Shown here in pieces: positions 25,181 to 33,601 of a DNA stretch of 64,000 nucleotides. How positions within the stretch are numbered: position 1 is the stretch's first letter; every line of letters begins with the position of its first letter. Made by a program: the position numbers and the translations under genes. Source of the DNA: Sphingopyxis sp. (GTDB taxonomy: Bacteria; Pseudomonadota; Alphaproteobacteria; Sphingomonadales; Sphingomonadaceae). The DNA lies in contig JASBSJ010000085.1 in NCBI GenBank assembly GCA_030148985.1, positions 33,673-97,672 on the forward strand, given 5' to 3'. Below the pieces are notes generated by a model. The model was given only the letters and a program-made list of their open reading frames with translations. It had not been told where the DNA came from and made no database searches.

Positions 25181-28100
25181 TTACCGCGCCAGCAGTCCGC
25201 GCGCCTGCCCCGCAATATGCGACAGCATCGCGCCATTGGGGTTGGGGATCATCCGCGCGCGGTCGACCGTGCTGCGGAACTGTTCGACGCGCGGTGCATG
25301 GTCGGCCAGCCATTTGGTCACCGCCGCGTCGAGGTCGCCCTTGGGCAGTCCGCCCAGGAAGCCCAGCCGCATCTGCTGGAAATCGCGCGCCAGGCTGTTG
25401 ACGAGCAGGCGTTCCCATGGGTCGGCGGGGCTCATATGCGCCGCCAGCGTCTGCGCCCAGTCGAGCCCCAGCGCTTCGCCCAGATGGGTAAAGGCGTGCG
25501 TCACCGCGACCTCGTCGTCGCCGCGCCGTTCGGCCAGATCGACGATACCGATCGCGCCGTCGGTCTTGAACAATCGCACCACCGCCGATGTCAGCGCCTC
25601 GGGCGCCCCCGCGTCGAGCAGCTGCTGCGTCAGCATATCCCACTGGCGGCGCACGGAGGGGCTGAGCAGCCCGTCGACGCTTTCGTTGAGGCGATCGACC
25701 CCGGGTTCAAGCCGCGCGACGACCGGGCCGGGGCGCGACAGCGATTGCGTCACGCGCAGCAGATCCGCCATTTGCGACGTCATCGCCGCGGCGGCCTGTC
25801 CAAACAGCGACAGGCGGATCGCCTCGTCGATCTTCGCGGCGTCGAGTTCGGCCCAGATCGCGGGCATCCCCAGCAGCCGTTCGACCGCGACGAACGCCGC
25901 CGCGACGTCGCCGAGCGCGCAGCCTTCCTCTTCGACCAGTTCGAACGGATGGACGATGCCCATGCGGTTGACGATGCGGTTCGCCAGCTTGGTCGCGATG
26001 ATTTCGCGGCGCAGCTGGTGATCGGCGATCGCAGCGGCAAAGTCGCGCTGCATCTCGGCCGGGAAGGCCGCGGCCAGATCGCTCGCGAGCGCCGGATCGT
26101 TCGGCAGGTCGCTATTCTCGATCGCGTCCTGCAACGCCAGCTTCGCGGTCGATAGCAGCACCGCGAGTTCGGGGCGCGTGAGCCCGCGTCCTTCGGCGGC
26201 GCGGCGCAGCAGCTCGTCGTTCGCGGCGAGTCCCTCGACCTTGCGGTCGAGCCGCCCCGATCCCTCGAACGTCTCCATGATCCGCACCAGCGACGGCACC
26301 GCCGCGGCGGCGCCCTTTTCGGCGATCGACAGCGCCAGCGCCTGGAGCCGGTTGTCCTCGAGCACCAGCGCCGACACATCATCGGTCATGCGCAGGAGCA
26401 GCGCGTCGCGGTCGTCCTGCGACAAGCGCCCTTCGGCCATCTCGCGATTGAGGGCGATCTTGATATTGACCTCATTATCCGAACAATCGACGCCCGCGCT
26501 ATTGTCGATGAAGTCGGTGTTGATCCGCCCGCCCTTCGCCGCAAAGGCGATACGCGCCGCCTGCGTGACGCCCAGGTTCGCGCCTTCACCGACCGCACGC
26601 ACGCGCAGATCCTCGGCATCGACGCGCAGCGCGTCGTTCGCCGGATCGCCGACCTCGGCATTATTCTGGCTCGCCGCCTTCACATAGGTGCCGATGCCGC
26701 CGAACCAGAGCAGGTCGACCGGCGCCTTCAGGATCGCCGAAATCAGCGAGCCGGGGTCGATCTCCGCCACCGACAGGCCGAGCAATGCCTGTACTTCGGG
26801 CGAGAGAGGGATGCTCTTCTGGCTGCGCGGAAAGACGCCGCCGCCCTTCGAGATCAGCTTTTTGTCATAATCGTCCCAGCTCGACCGCGGCAGCTCAAAC
26901 ATCCGCGCGCGCTCCTTCCAGCTCTTCGCCGGATCGGGATCGGGATCGAGGAAGATGTGACGATGGTCGAAGGCGGCGCAAAGCTTGATCGCCTTGCTGA
27001 GCAGCATCCCGTTACCGAACACGTCGCCCGACATGTCGCCGCAGCCGACGACGCGGATAGTGTCGCTCTGCACATCGATGCCCATTTCGGCAAAGTGACG
27101 CTGGACCGAAATCCAGGCACCCTTCGCGGTGATGCCCATCGCCTTGTGGTCATACCCCTTCGACCCGCCGCTCGCAAAAGCATCGCCCAGCCAGAAGCCG
27201 CGCTCCATCGCGAGGCCATTGGCGACGTCGGAGAAGGTCGCTGTGCCCTTGTCGGCGGCGACGACAAAGTAAGGATCGTCGTCGTCGCGGATCACCACCT
27301 GCTTCGGATGCACGACCTTGCCCGCGACCAGATTGTCGGTGATCGACAGCAGCGATCGGATGAAGATGCGATAGCATTCGGTGCCTTCGGCGAACCAGGC
27401 GTCGCGGTCGAGCGACACGTCGGGCAGCGTCTTGGGATAGAAACCGCCCTTCGCGCCGGTCGGCACGATGACGGCATTCTTGACGCGCTGCGCCTTCATC
27501 AGCCCCAGTATCTCGGTGCGGAAGTCGTCGCGGCGGTCGGACCAGCGGAGGCCACCGCGCGCGACCGGGCCGGCGCGCAGGTGAACGCCCTCGACACGCG
27601 GCGAATAGATCCAGACCTCGCGCCACGGCAGCGGCTTGGGCAGCCCGGGAATCTGCGCGCTGTCGATCTTGAACGCCAGCGCCTCTTCGGCGGCGGGGGC
27701 AAAGGCGTTGGTGCGCAGCGTCGCGCCGATCACCGCGTGGAACAGGCGCAGGATACGATCCTCGTCGATCGACTTGATGCCCGCAAAGCCCGCCTGGATC
27801 TCGGCATCGAGCGTTTCGGCGCGAATGGCGTCGCGCGATTTGGGATCGTGGAGCGCACGGAACCGCTCGATCAGCGCGGCGGTCACCGCTGGCGCGTGGC
27901 GCAGCGCGCTTACCACCGTGTCCATGCCATAGGCCGAACCGCCCTGCCGCAGGTAACGGAACCAGGCGCGCAGCCAGACGATCGCCCCCGGATCGGTCTG
28001 GTTGGTGAGCACCAGTTGGTTGAACGCGTCATTCTCGGCGCGCCCATCGAGCACCGCGGCGATCGCACCCTCGATCGTCGCGGCGTAAGGAAGAAGCGCC

Positions 28101-29884
28101 AGCTCGTCGACATTGGCGGGCAGGCGCAGCGTGAAGTCGTGGATCACGATCGGCGCATCGTCGTCGCTGTCGCCGCCAGGGCCACGCGTCGGGCCAAGCG
28201 CGGTCGGGATTTCCTCGAGCACCTCGAACCCGAAATGTTCGAGCGCGGGAACGACGTCGGACAGCGCAAGCGGCCCGACCGCGCTATAAACCTTCAGCCG
28301 CAGCCGGTCGTCGCCGTCGAGGCTTTTCTTCGCCAGCCGGACGCTGCGCGGGCTTGCTGCGTCCAGATCGCGCAGCCGCAAAATGTCGCGCGCCGCCTCT
28401 TCGGGATTGTACAGGTTGCGGTAATTGGGCGGGAACGCCGGTGCAAAGCGCGCCGCGAGCGCCGCCGCGCGGCCCGGATCGCCGCGCTTGGCCAGCGCCG
28501 CCTCGACCTCGGGCTGCCAGCCGCGGACCATCTGTTCGAGCTGCGCGTTGAGCGCATCGGTGTCGGGCAGTACCCCGCCGCTGCGAAGGTCGAGCGTATA
28601 GCGCAGCAGCGCCGCGCCGCCGTCCTCGAGCACCATCGTCCAGCCGATGACGCCCGCCTTCGCCTCGCGCACCAGCATCGCCTCGACCGCGATGCGGCGC
28701 CCGGTCGATACCTCGTCGCGCGGCAGCCACACGAACGCAAACAGATGCCGACCCAGCGCGCTGCGCACCATCACCAGCTTCGGCCGCGGCCGGTCGGTGA
28801 TCGACATCGACGTGAGCACCAGCTCCTCGAGCGACGCCGCGTCGAACGCGATCAGCAAATCGTGCGGCAGCGCGGTCAGCGCGTGCGCCAGCGCCTTGCC
28901 CGCATGGCCCGCGGGATCGAAGCCGAATTTGGTCATCAGCGCGTCGAGCTGCGCGCGCAGCACGGGCACCTTGGCGGGCGGCGTCGACAGCGCCTGGCTC
29001 GTCCACAGCCCCGCGTGGATCGACAGCCGCTCGACCTTCTTGCCCTTCAGTTCGGGAACGATGACCAGGTCGAGCAGCACGCGGCGATGCACCGCCGACA
29101 GCCGGTTCGACTTGATGAGCAACGGCGCGTGCCCGCCCCCATCGAACCAGGCAAACGCCGCATCGAGCGCCGCGGGCGACAGGAGCTGGCTTTCGCCGCT
29201 CTCGCTGACCCCCAGCGGATCGTGAACCTTGCCGTCGCGCGTCCGCCATTCGTGGCCGAGCTGAGTCATCGAGCCGCCTTCGAACCAGCGCAGCAGTTCG
29301 GCGCCCTCGCCCTCGACGCGCATCGCCGCATCGGCGAGCATCGCCGCGCGCATCGCGCGCCAGTCGCGCACCGCCGCGCGCACGTCGCGCAGCGCCGCCT
29401 CGATCGCGTCGAGCAACCGGCGGCGCGCACGCGCATCGCCGCGTTCCAGCTCGATATAGATGATCGACTCGCGCGTATCGCCCGTCCCCGCTTCCTGCAA
29501 ATGGCCGCTCGCATCGCGCTTCACCGCGATAACGGGGTGAAGGATGCGGTGGACGACCAGTCCCTGCGCCGCGACGACCTGCGACGTCGAATCGACGAGG
29601 AAGGGCATGTCGTCGTTGATGATGACCAGCCGCATCCGGCGATCGGGGCCGTCGGCGGCGATCGGTTCGAGCAGCAGCGACGGCGTTTCGGCGATGCGCT
29701 CAAGCGCCGCGCGCGCAGCAAACTCGCTTGCTTCCGCTAGCGCCGCCCGGTCCATGTCATCGCCTTCGCCGGGCAGCGCGCTGCCCTCCAGCGCCGTCAG
29801 ATAGGCGGCGGCGATTTTTGCGGGGATTTTGACGGGGGTGGTCGGCGTGTCCGTTTCCGGCGTGTCGGACAATGTCTTGGGCAT
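25181..29884 (-). CDS. gdhB: NAD-specific glutamate dehydrogenase, large (~170 kDa) type
   Basis: A 1567-residue protein from the ATG at 29884 (an in-frame ATG at 29896 is possible). It has the domain order of the L_180 class: an N-terminal ACT-like part, several regulatory segments, the catalytic core with RGGLRWSDRRDDFRTE and NAVIVPTGAKGGFYPK (catalytic Lys), the NAD fold with VVGCGDMSGDVFGNGM, and a helical C-terminal domain. It interconverts glutamate and 2-oxoglutarate using NAD and mainly runs in the catabolic direction in alphaproteobacteria. Length matches the family (~1570-1650). No operon partner. Confidence 0.93.
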   Translation of the reverse strand: MPKTLSDTPETDTPTTPVKIPAKIAAAYLTALEGSALPGEGDDMDRAALAEASEFAARAALERIAETPSLLLEPIAADGPDRRMRLVIINDDMPFLVDSTSQVVAAQGLVVHRILHPVIAVKRDASGHLQEAGTGDTRESIIYIELERGDARARRRLLDAIEAALRDVRAAVRDWRAMRAAMLADAAMRVEGEGAELLRWFEGGSMTQLGHEWRTRDGKVHDPLGVSESGESQLLSPAALDAAFAWFDGGGHAPLLIKSNRLSAVHRRVLLDLVIVPELKGKKVERLSIHAGLWTSQALSTPPAKVPVLRAQLDALMTKFGFDPAGHAGKALAHALTALPHDLLIAFDAASLEELVLTSMSITDRPRPKLVMVRSALGRHLFAFVWLPRDEVSTGRRIAVEAMLVREAKAGVIGWTMVLEDGGAALLRYTLDLRSGGVLPDTDALNAQLEQMVRGWQPEVEAALAKRGDPGRAAALAARFAPAFPPNYRNLYNPEEAARDILRLRDLDAASPRSVRLAKKSLDGDDRLRLKVYSAVGPLALSDVVPALEHFGFEVLEEIPTALGPTRGPGGDSDDDAPIVIHDFTLRLPANVDELALLPYAATIEGAIAAVLDGRAENDAFNQLVLTNQTDPGAIVWLRAWFRYLRQGGSAYGMDTVVSALRHAPAVTAALIERFRALHDPKSRDAIRAETLDAEIQAGFAGIKSIDEDRILRLFHAVIGATLRTNAFAPAAEEALAFKIDSAQIPGLPKPLPWREVWIYSPRVEGVHLRAGPVARGGLRWSDRRDDFRTEILGLMKAQRVKNAVIVPTGAKGGFYPKTLPDVSLDRDAWFAEGTECYRIFIRSLLSITDNLVAGKVVHPKQVVIRDDDDPYFVVAADKGTATFSDVANGLAMERGFWLGDAFASGGSKGYDHKAMGITAKGAWISVQRHFAEMGIDVQSDTIRVVGCGDMSGDVFGNGMLLSKAIKLCAAFDHRHIFLDPDPDPAKSWKERARMFELPRSSWDDYDKKLISKGGGVFPRSQKSIPLSPEVQALLGLSVAEIDPGSLISAILKAPVDLLWFGGIGTYVKAASQNNAEVGDPANDALRVDAEDLRVRAVGEGANLGVTQAARIAFAAKGGRINTDFIDNSAGVDCSDNEVNIKIALNREMAEGRLSQDDRDALLLRMTDDVSALVLEDNRLQALALSIAEKGAAAAVPSLVRIMETFEGSGRLDRKVEGLAANDELLRRAAEGRGLTRPELAVLLSTAKLALQDAIENSDLPNDPALASDLAAAFPAEMQRDFAAAIADHQLRREIIATKLANRIVNRMGIVHPFELVEEEGCALGDVAAAFVAVERLLGMPAIWAELDAAKIDEAIRLSLFGQAAAAMTSQMADLLRVTQSLSRPGPVVARLEPGVDRLNESVDGLLSPSVRRQWDMLTQQLLDAGAPEALTSAVVRLFKTDGAIGIVDLAERRGDDEVAVTHAFTHLGEALGLDWAQTLAAHMSPADPWERLLVNSLARDFQQMRLGFLGGLPKGDLDAAVTKWLADHAPRVEQFRSTVDRARMIPNPNGAMLSHIAGQARGLLAR

Positions 29885-30052
29885 AAAGTGCAGCATCCCG
29901 AACCAAAGAGGGGGATCCCAGCCGACGATCGGCGGGGGTCCGTTCGCTGCCGCCCCCTATGCGCCTCTGGCGCGCGCGGCTCAAGGCCTCGTTCGCGCGT
30001 CCACGTAAAAATATTTCAACTTTGGGATTGTCTGTTGCGCGGCACAATCGCT
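29885..30052. other. Upstream region of glutamate dehydrogenase
   Basis: Between the dehydrogenase start and repeat copy B. It contains an A/T-rich patch (AAAAATATTTCAACTTT, 30007-30023 region) unlike its GC-rich surroundings; this is a likely promoter for the minus-strand gene. No gene is seen. Confidence 0.4.
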
Positions 30053-30184
30053 CCTCCCTGTCGCGCAGCGATGGGGAGGTGGCAGCGCGAAGCGCTGACG
30101 GAGGGGCCATGGCGCCGACGTCGCGGCCCCTCCACCACCGCCTGCGGCGGCGGTCCCCCTCCCCATCGCTCCGCGACAGGGAGG
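30053..30184. repeat. ~132-bp palindromic repeat element, copy B
   Basis: Ends at 30053-30079 and 30158-30184 pair with one mismatch. The interior matches copy A (17982-18114) when one is reversed, including GGTGGCAGCGCGAAGCGCTG and GACGGAGGGGC. The outer stems differ from copy A (CGCGCAGCGAT versus GGCGAAGCCAT) yet still pair almost perfectly, so changes in one arm are matched in the other. Confidence 0.9.
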
Positions 30185-30192
30185 ATGATGAC

Positions 30193-31533
30193 CTACGACG
30201 TGATCGCAATCGCCTTCTTCGCGATCTTGGCGACCAACGCCGGATCGTCCGCCGCCTTGGCGACGATGCCGACATGCCCGCCGGGCATCGCGCGCGCGAT
30301 CAGCACGACGAATTCGGCATCGCCCGCGTCATGTTCCAGGATCAGCGCGGGCTGCGCCGTGCGCAGCGCGGTCAGCCCGGCGTCGGAAGGCGCTTCGGCC
30401 GCGACCGGCTTGCGCCGTTTGCGCGCGTCCTTGACCAGCCCCTTGAGCCCGCCCGGATAGCGATCGAGATAAGCGGCAAGTTCGCCGCGCGCGACGCCTT
30501 CTTCCTTCGCATGGCCCAGGACGCAGGCATATTCGGCCAGCCGCGTCTTGTCATAGGCGGCGCCGAAGACCAGCTTGACCACCGGCGTCATCGGCGCGCG
30601 CGCCTGCGGCTTCAATCCGGCATCGTCGAGCAGCGCGGCAAAGGCGCCCGGCTGTTCCTCGGCAGCAAGCGCGAAATCCCACGCCTTGCCGACCGCCTGA
30701 TACAGCGCGCCGCGGCTGCGGCTGTCGGCGGCGATCGCCCGCTCGGCGGTTTCGCGCGCCACCGCCAGCCAGTCAGCCAGCTCGGCATCGGTATCTGGAT
30801 CGGTGGACACATTTGCGTCGTCGTCCGCGTCATCGGCATCGCCCGACAGATTGGCGCCGTCGCCCAGCGCGGCAAAGCCCGGCGCGGCATCGGCGGTGAA
30901 TTCTTCGTCGAGGTGCAGCGAGTCGGGGCCATCGGCCCACACCGGCACCGGCGCCGTCAGCGGAGCGGCGCTGCGCAGCGCCTGTTCGACCGACAGCAGC
31001 AATTCCTCTTCCTGTTCGGCGGGAACCGCTTCCTTCCAGTTGATGACGCCCATGATGAAATCGATCGTGTCGTCGTCGGACGAAAAGGGCAGCAAGATGC
31101 CGCGATACATGATCGTCACCCCGCGATCGCTCTCGAACTCGGCCTCGAAGCCGATCGGCGCGCGGTTGGCGATGATCTGCAGATAATGGTCGGTCAGCCG
31201 CGACAGCAAGGAGCGGCCGGGGATCTGGCTGATATAATGGACATCTTCGTCGATCTGCGATTCGTCGCGCAGCCGCTCGCCAAGAAAGGCGATGCCCGGA
31301 TTGTCGATGCCCTGGGTGAAGTCGAGCAGGACCGCGTGCGGGCCGAAATCGGCGCTTTCAAGGTCAAGATCCTCGACCGAGGGATAGGCGCGGTCGGCGA
31401 GCAGCGACGCCCAATAATTATACGCGCGCACCTGCATCCGCCGTTCGTCGACGCCAACGGCCACGGGCGCATCGATCGCCTCGTCGTCCTGGCCGTGGCT
31501 GCCCGAAAGCAGTCCGCGCATAGTGTCCATCAT
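30193..31533 (-). CDS. PAS domain-containing protein
   Basis: A 446-residue protein. Residues 30-180 fit a PAS_5-like sensor domain (WASLLADRAYPSVEDLDLE, then MYRGILLPFSSDD). A very acidic stretch follows (about residues 230-260: GDADDADDDANVSTDPDTD), then an Ala-rich helical region and a basic patch (KDARKRRKP). No kinase, cyclase or DNA-binding domain is visible, so output is unknown. MM at the start allows 31533 or 31530. Confidence 0.7.
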   Translation of the reverse strand: MMDTMRGLLSGSHGQDDEAIDAPVAVGVDERRMQVRAYNYWASLLADRAYPSVEDLDLESADFGPHAVLLDFTQGIDNPGIAFLGERLRDESQIDEDVHYISQIPGRSLLSRLTDHYLQIIANRAPIGFEAEFESDRGVTIMYRGILLPFSSDDDTIDFIMGVINWKEAVPAEQEEELLLSVEQALRSAAPLTAPVPVWADGPDSLHLDEEFTADAAPGFAALGDGANLSGDADDADDDANVSTDPDTDAELADWLAVARETAERAIAADSRSRGALYQAVGKAWDFALAAEEQPGAFAALLDDAGLKPQARAPMTPVVKLVFGAAYDKTRLAEYACVLGHAKEEGVARGELAAYLDRYPGGLKGLVKDARKRRKPVAAEAPSDAGLTALRTAQPALILEHDAGDAEFVVLIARAMPGGHVGIVAKAADDPALVAKIAKKAIAITS

Positions 31534-31638
31534 TTATCCCCAGCCACAATATCGGTAAATTCTATGCACCGGGACTGGTAAAAGCCGCGTAAACGATGGT
31601 GTGATGGCGGTGGGCGCAGCGCCTCCTTCTCTCCGCCT

Positions 31639-31664
31639 CGTCATCCCGGCGGAGGCCGGGATGA
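31639..31664. repeat. Short hairpin of the GTCATCCCGGC family
   Basis: GTCATCCCGGC and GCCGGGATGAC pair around a 4-base loop. It matches the arm of the larger repeat at 10547-10622. Located between the PAS gene start side and the NIPSNAP gene end, so it may end the latter's transcript. Confidence 0.85.
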
Positions 31665-31730
31665 CGATTAAAGCGAACCCGGCCGTAATTCGACCGGCTG
31701 CCCGCCCAAGCGCAGACCGCCGGGGACTTT

Positions 31731-32069
31731 CTATTCAAGGCCTTCGGGAATGCCCGTCACGTCGGCAGGCAGCAACGGCCGCATGAACATCCGCTCGTAC
31801 CGGATGACGCAGCCGCTCGCGTCGCGGATACGATCGGCCTTGATGAATTCGGCATCGACGCCGAACAGCTGGCGATAGCGTTCGTAGGCGGCCAGGCTTT
31901 CGAAGCTGAAAAGCGCGAACGCCCGGTCGCTGGCCCCTTCGGACGGCAGGAAATATCCGTGATGCTGCCCGCCATGCTTGTTGACGAGATAGATCCACAC
32001 ACGCGCAAATTTTTCGAACGCGGCGATCTGTTCGGGATTGATGCGGTAATCGACGACGCAAGTAATCAT
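31731..32069 (-). CDS. NIPSNAP-family protein
   Basis: A 112-residue protein beginning MITCVVDYRINPEQIAAFEKF, with WIYLVNKHGGQHHGYFLPSEG and YERYRQLFG, which fit the ferredoxin-like dimeric alpha-beta barrel of NIPSNAP. GGAGGA is seven bases before the ATG, which decides this start over upstream alternatives. Function is not known in bacteria. Confidence 0.8.
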   Translation of the reverse strand: MITCVVDYRINPEQIAAFEKFARVWIYLVNKHGGQHHGYFLPSEGASDRAFALFSFESLAAYERYRQLFGVDAEFIKADRIRDASGCVIRYERMFMRPLLPADVTGIPEGLE

Positions 32070-32171
32070 CTTTTCCTCCAAAGGCATAGCGGGCTTCGGT
32101 GGCGTCCCACTAGCCGTCGGATATTCCGGTGCCAAGCAGGCATTGGTTCCGCACTGGCCGTTTGACCGGGG

Positions 32172-33590
32172 TCAGGAGCTTTGGCTCGACCAGCCACCCG
32201 CCAGCGCGCGGAACAGCGCGATCTGCCGCCGCGAAATCTGCCCGTCCTGCGCCGCCAGCACCGCTTCGGTTTCGGCGAACGTCCGCTCGGCGTCGAGCCA
32301 TTCGAGCGAGTCCGACGCGCCCTCCTGCCGCTTGGCGCGGACAATCCGCGCCGCGCGTTCGGCCTGGTCGCGCGCCGCGCGCAGCGCCTGCCGTTGTTCG
32401 AGCGACCGGGCGTAGGACGACAGCGCCGTCTCGATCTCCTCCAGCGCGCGCAGCACCGTGCCGTCGAATGCGGCGAGCGACGCCTGCGTATCGGCCTCGG
32501 CGGCGGCGATGCGCGCGCGTGCGGGTTCCTGATTGGGGAAGGCCCAATTGAGCAGCGGCCCCAGCAGCCAGCGCAGCGGCCCGCCGCCGAATATATCGCC
32601 AAAGCCCGCGCCGGTCGACCCGGCCGATCCGCCGAGCGTGATGCGCGGATACAGGTCCGCCGTCGCGACGCCGATGCGCGCCGTGTCGGCGGCGAGGCGG
32701 CGCTCGGCGGCGCGAATGTCGGGACGGCGCTTCAAAAGCGCCGCCCCATCACCGACCGGGATGGGATCGGTGATTTCGAGGCTGATGGCGCGGTCCGCTG
32801 CGATGGGAGGGAGCGCAGCGGGCGCGCGACCGGTCAGAGTCGCGAGGCGGAACAATGCCGCCTGCCGTTCGGCCTCGATGGAGGGAATATCCGCCGCGCG
32901 CTGGTCGCGCAGCGTCGTGATGCGCGCAAGGTCGAGCCCGGTCGCCATGCCGACCTCCTTGCGCCGCTCGGTCAGTTTCACCTGCTGGTCGAGCAATTCG
33001 ACAATCCGCCGCGCAACCGCGAGCCGCGCCGCGCCCGACGACGCGTCGGCATAGGCCTGCGTCGTATCGGCCGCGACGATCACGCGCACCGCGTCGGCAT
33101 TGGCTTCCGCGGCGGCGGCATCGCCGCGCGCGGCCTCGACCGAGCGGCTGACGCGGCCGAACAGGTCGACCTCGTAGGAGACGTTGATGCCGACATCGAC
33201 CGCCCAATCCTCACGATCCGCGCCCGGCAGGCGCTGGCCTTCGGGGCTGCGGCCATAATTGGCGCCTGCCCCGATCGCGCCCTGCGGCAAGCGGTCGGCG
33301 CGCGCGCCGCGCAGCGACGCACGTGCGCGGGCGATGTTGGCGACGGCGACGCGCACGTCGGTGTTGCTGGCGAGCGCGTCGGCGACGAGCCCGTCGAGCA
33401 CGGGGTCGTCGTAGAGCCGCCACCAATCGGCGGCGACCGGATCGAGCGACACTGCGGGGCTGTTCGCCGCGACGAACGGCCCCGTGGCGACAGGCGCCGA
33501 CGCCGATTGCGGCGCCTTATAGTCCGGTCCGACGGCGCAGGCGGCCAGCGCAAGCGCCGATGCGGCGGTGACAAGATTGCGGAGCATCAT
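32172..33590 (-). CDS. RND efflux outer-membrane lipoprotein (OprM/NodT family)
   Basis: A 472-residue protein with a lipobox ALAACAVGPDY (Cys near residue 18) and the duplicated TolC-fold repeats: DAVRVIVAADTTQAYADA and, in the second half, RRPDIRAAERRLAADTARIGVA. It forms the outer-membrane channel. It is the third gene of the efflux operon, 11 bases after the pump gene. Confidence 0.92.
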   Translation of the reverse strand: MMLRNLVTAASALALAACAVGPDYKAPQSASAPVATGPFVAANSPAVSLDPVAADWWRLYDDPVLDGLVADALASNTDVRVAVANIARARASLRGARADRLPQGAIGAGANYGRSPEGQRLPGADREDWAVDVGINVSYEVDLFGRVSRSVEAARGDAAAAEANADAVRVIVAADTTQAYADASSGAARLAVARRIVELLDQQVKLTERRKEVGMATGLDLARITTLRDQRAADIPSIEAERQAALFRLATLTGRAPAALPPIAADRAISLEITDPIPVGDGAALLKRRPDIRAAERRLAADTARIGVATADLYPRITLGGSAGSTGAGFGDIFGGGPLRWLLGPLLNWAFPNQEPARARIAAAEADTQASLAAFDGTVLRALEEIETALSSYARSLEQRQALRAARDQAERAARIVRAKRQEGASDSLEWLDAERTFAETEAVLAAQDGQISRRQIALFRALAGGWSSQSS

Positions 33591-33601
33591 GGTCTTTCTC
33601 C

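Noticed and set aside
26957..29740. A 927-codon open frame antisense to the glutamate dehydrogenase gene
   Set aside because: It lies wholly opposite a strongly supported gene, is rich in Arg/His/Asp as expected for the complement of GC-biased codons, and has no domain motif.
31639..31664. A rho-independent terminator only
   Set aside because: It has no T-run on either strand and matches the dispersed repeat at 10547, so it is recorded as a repeat.
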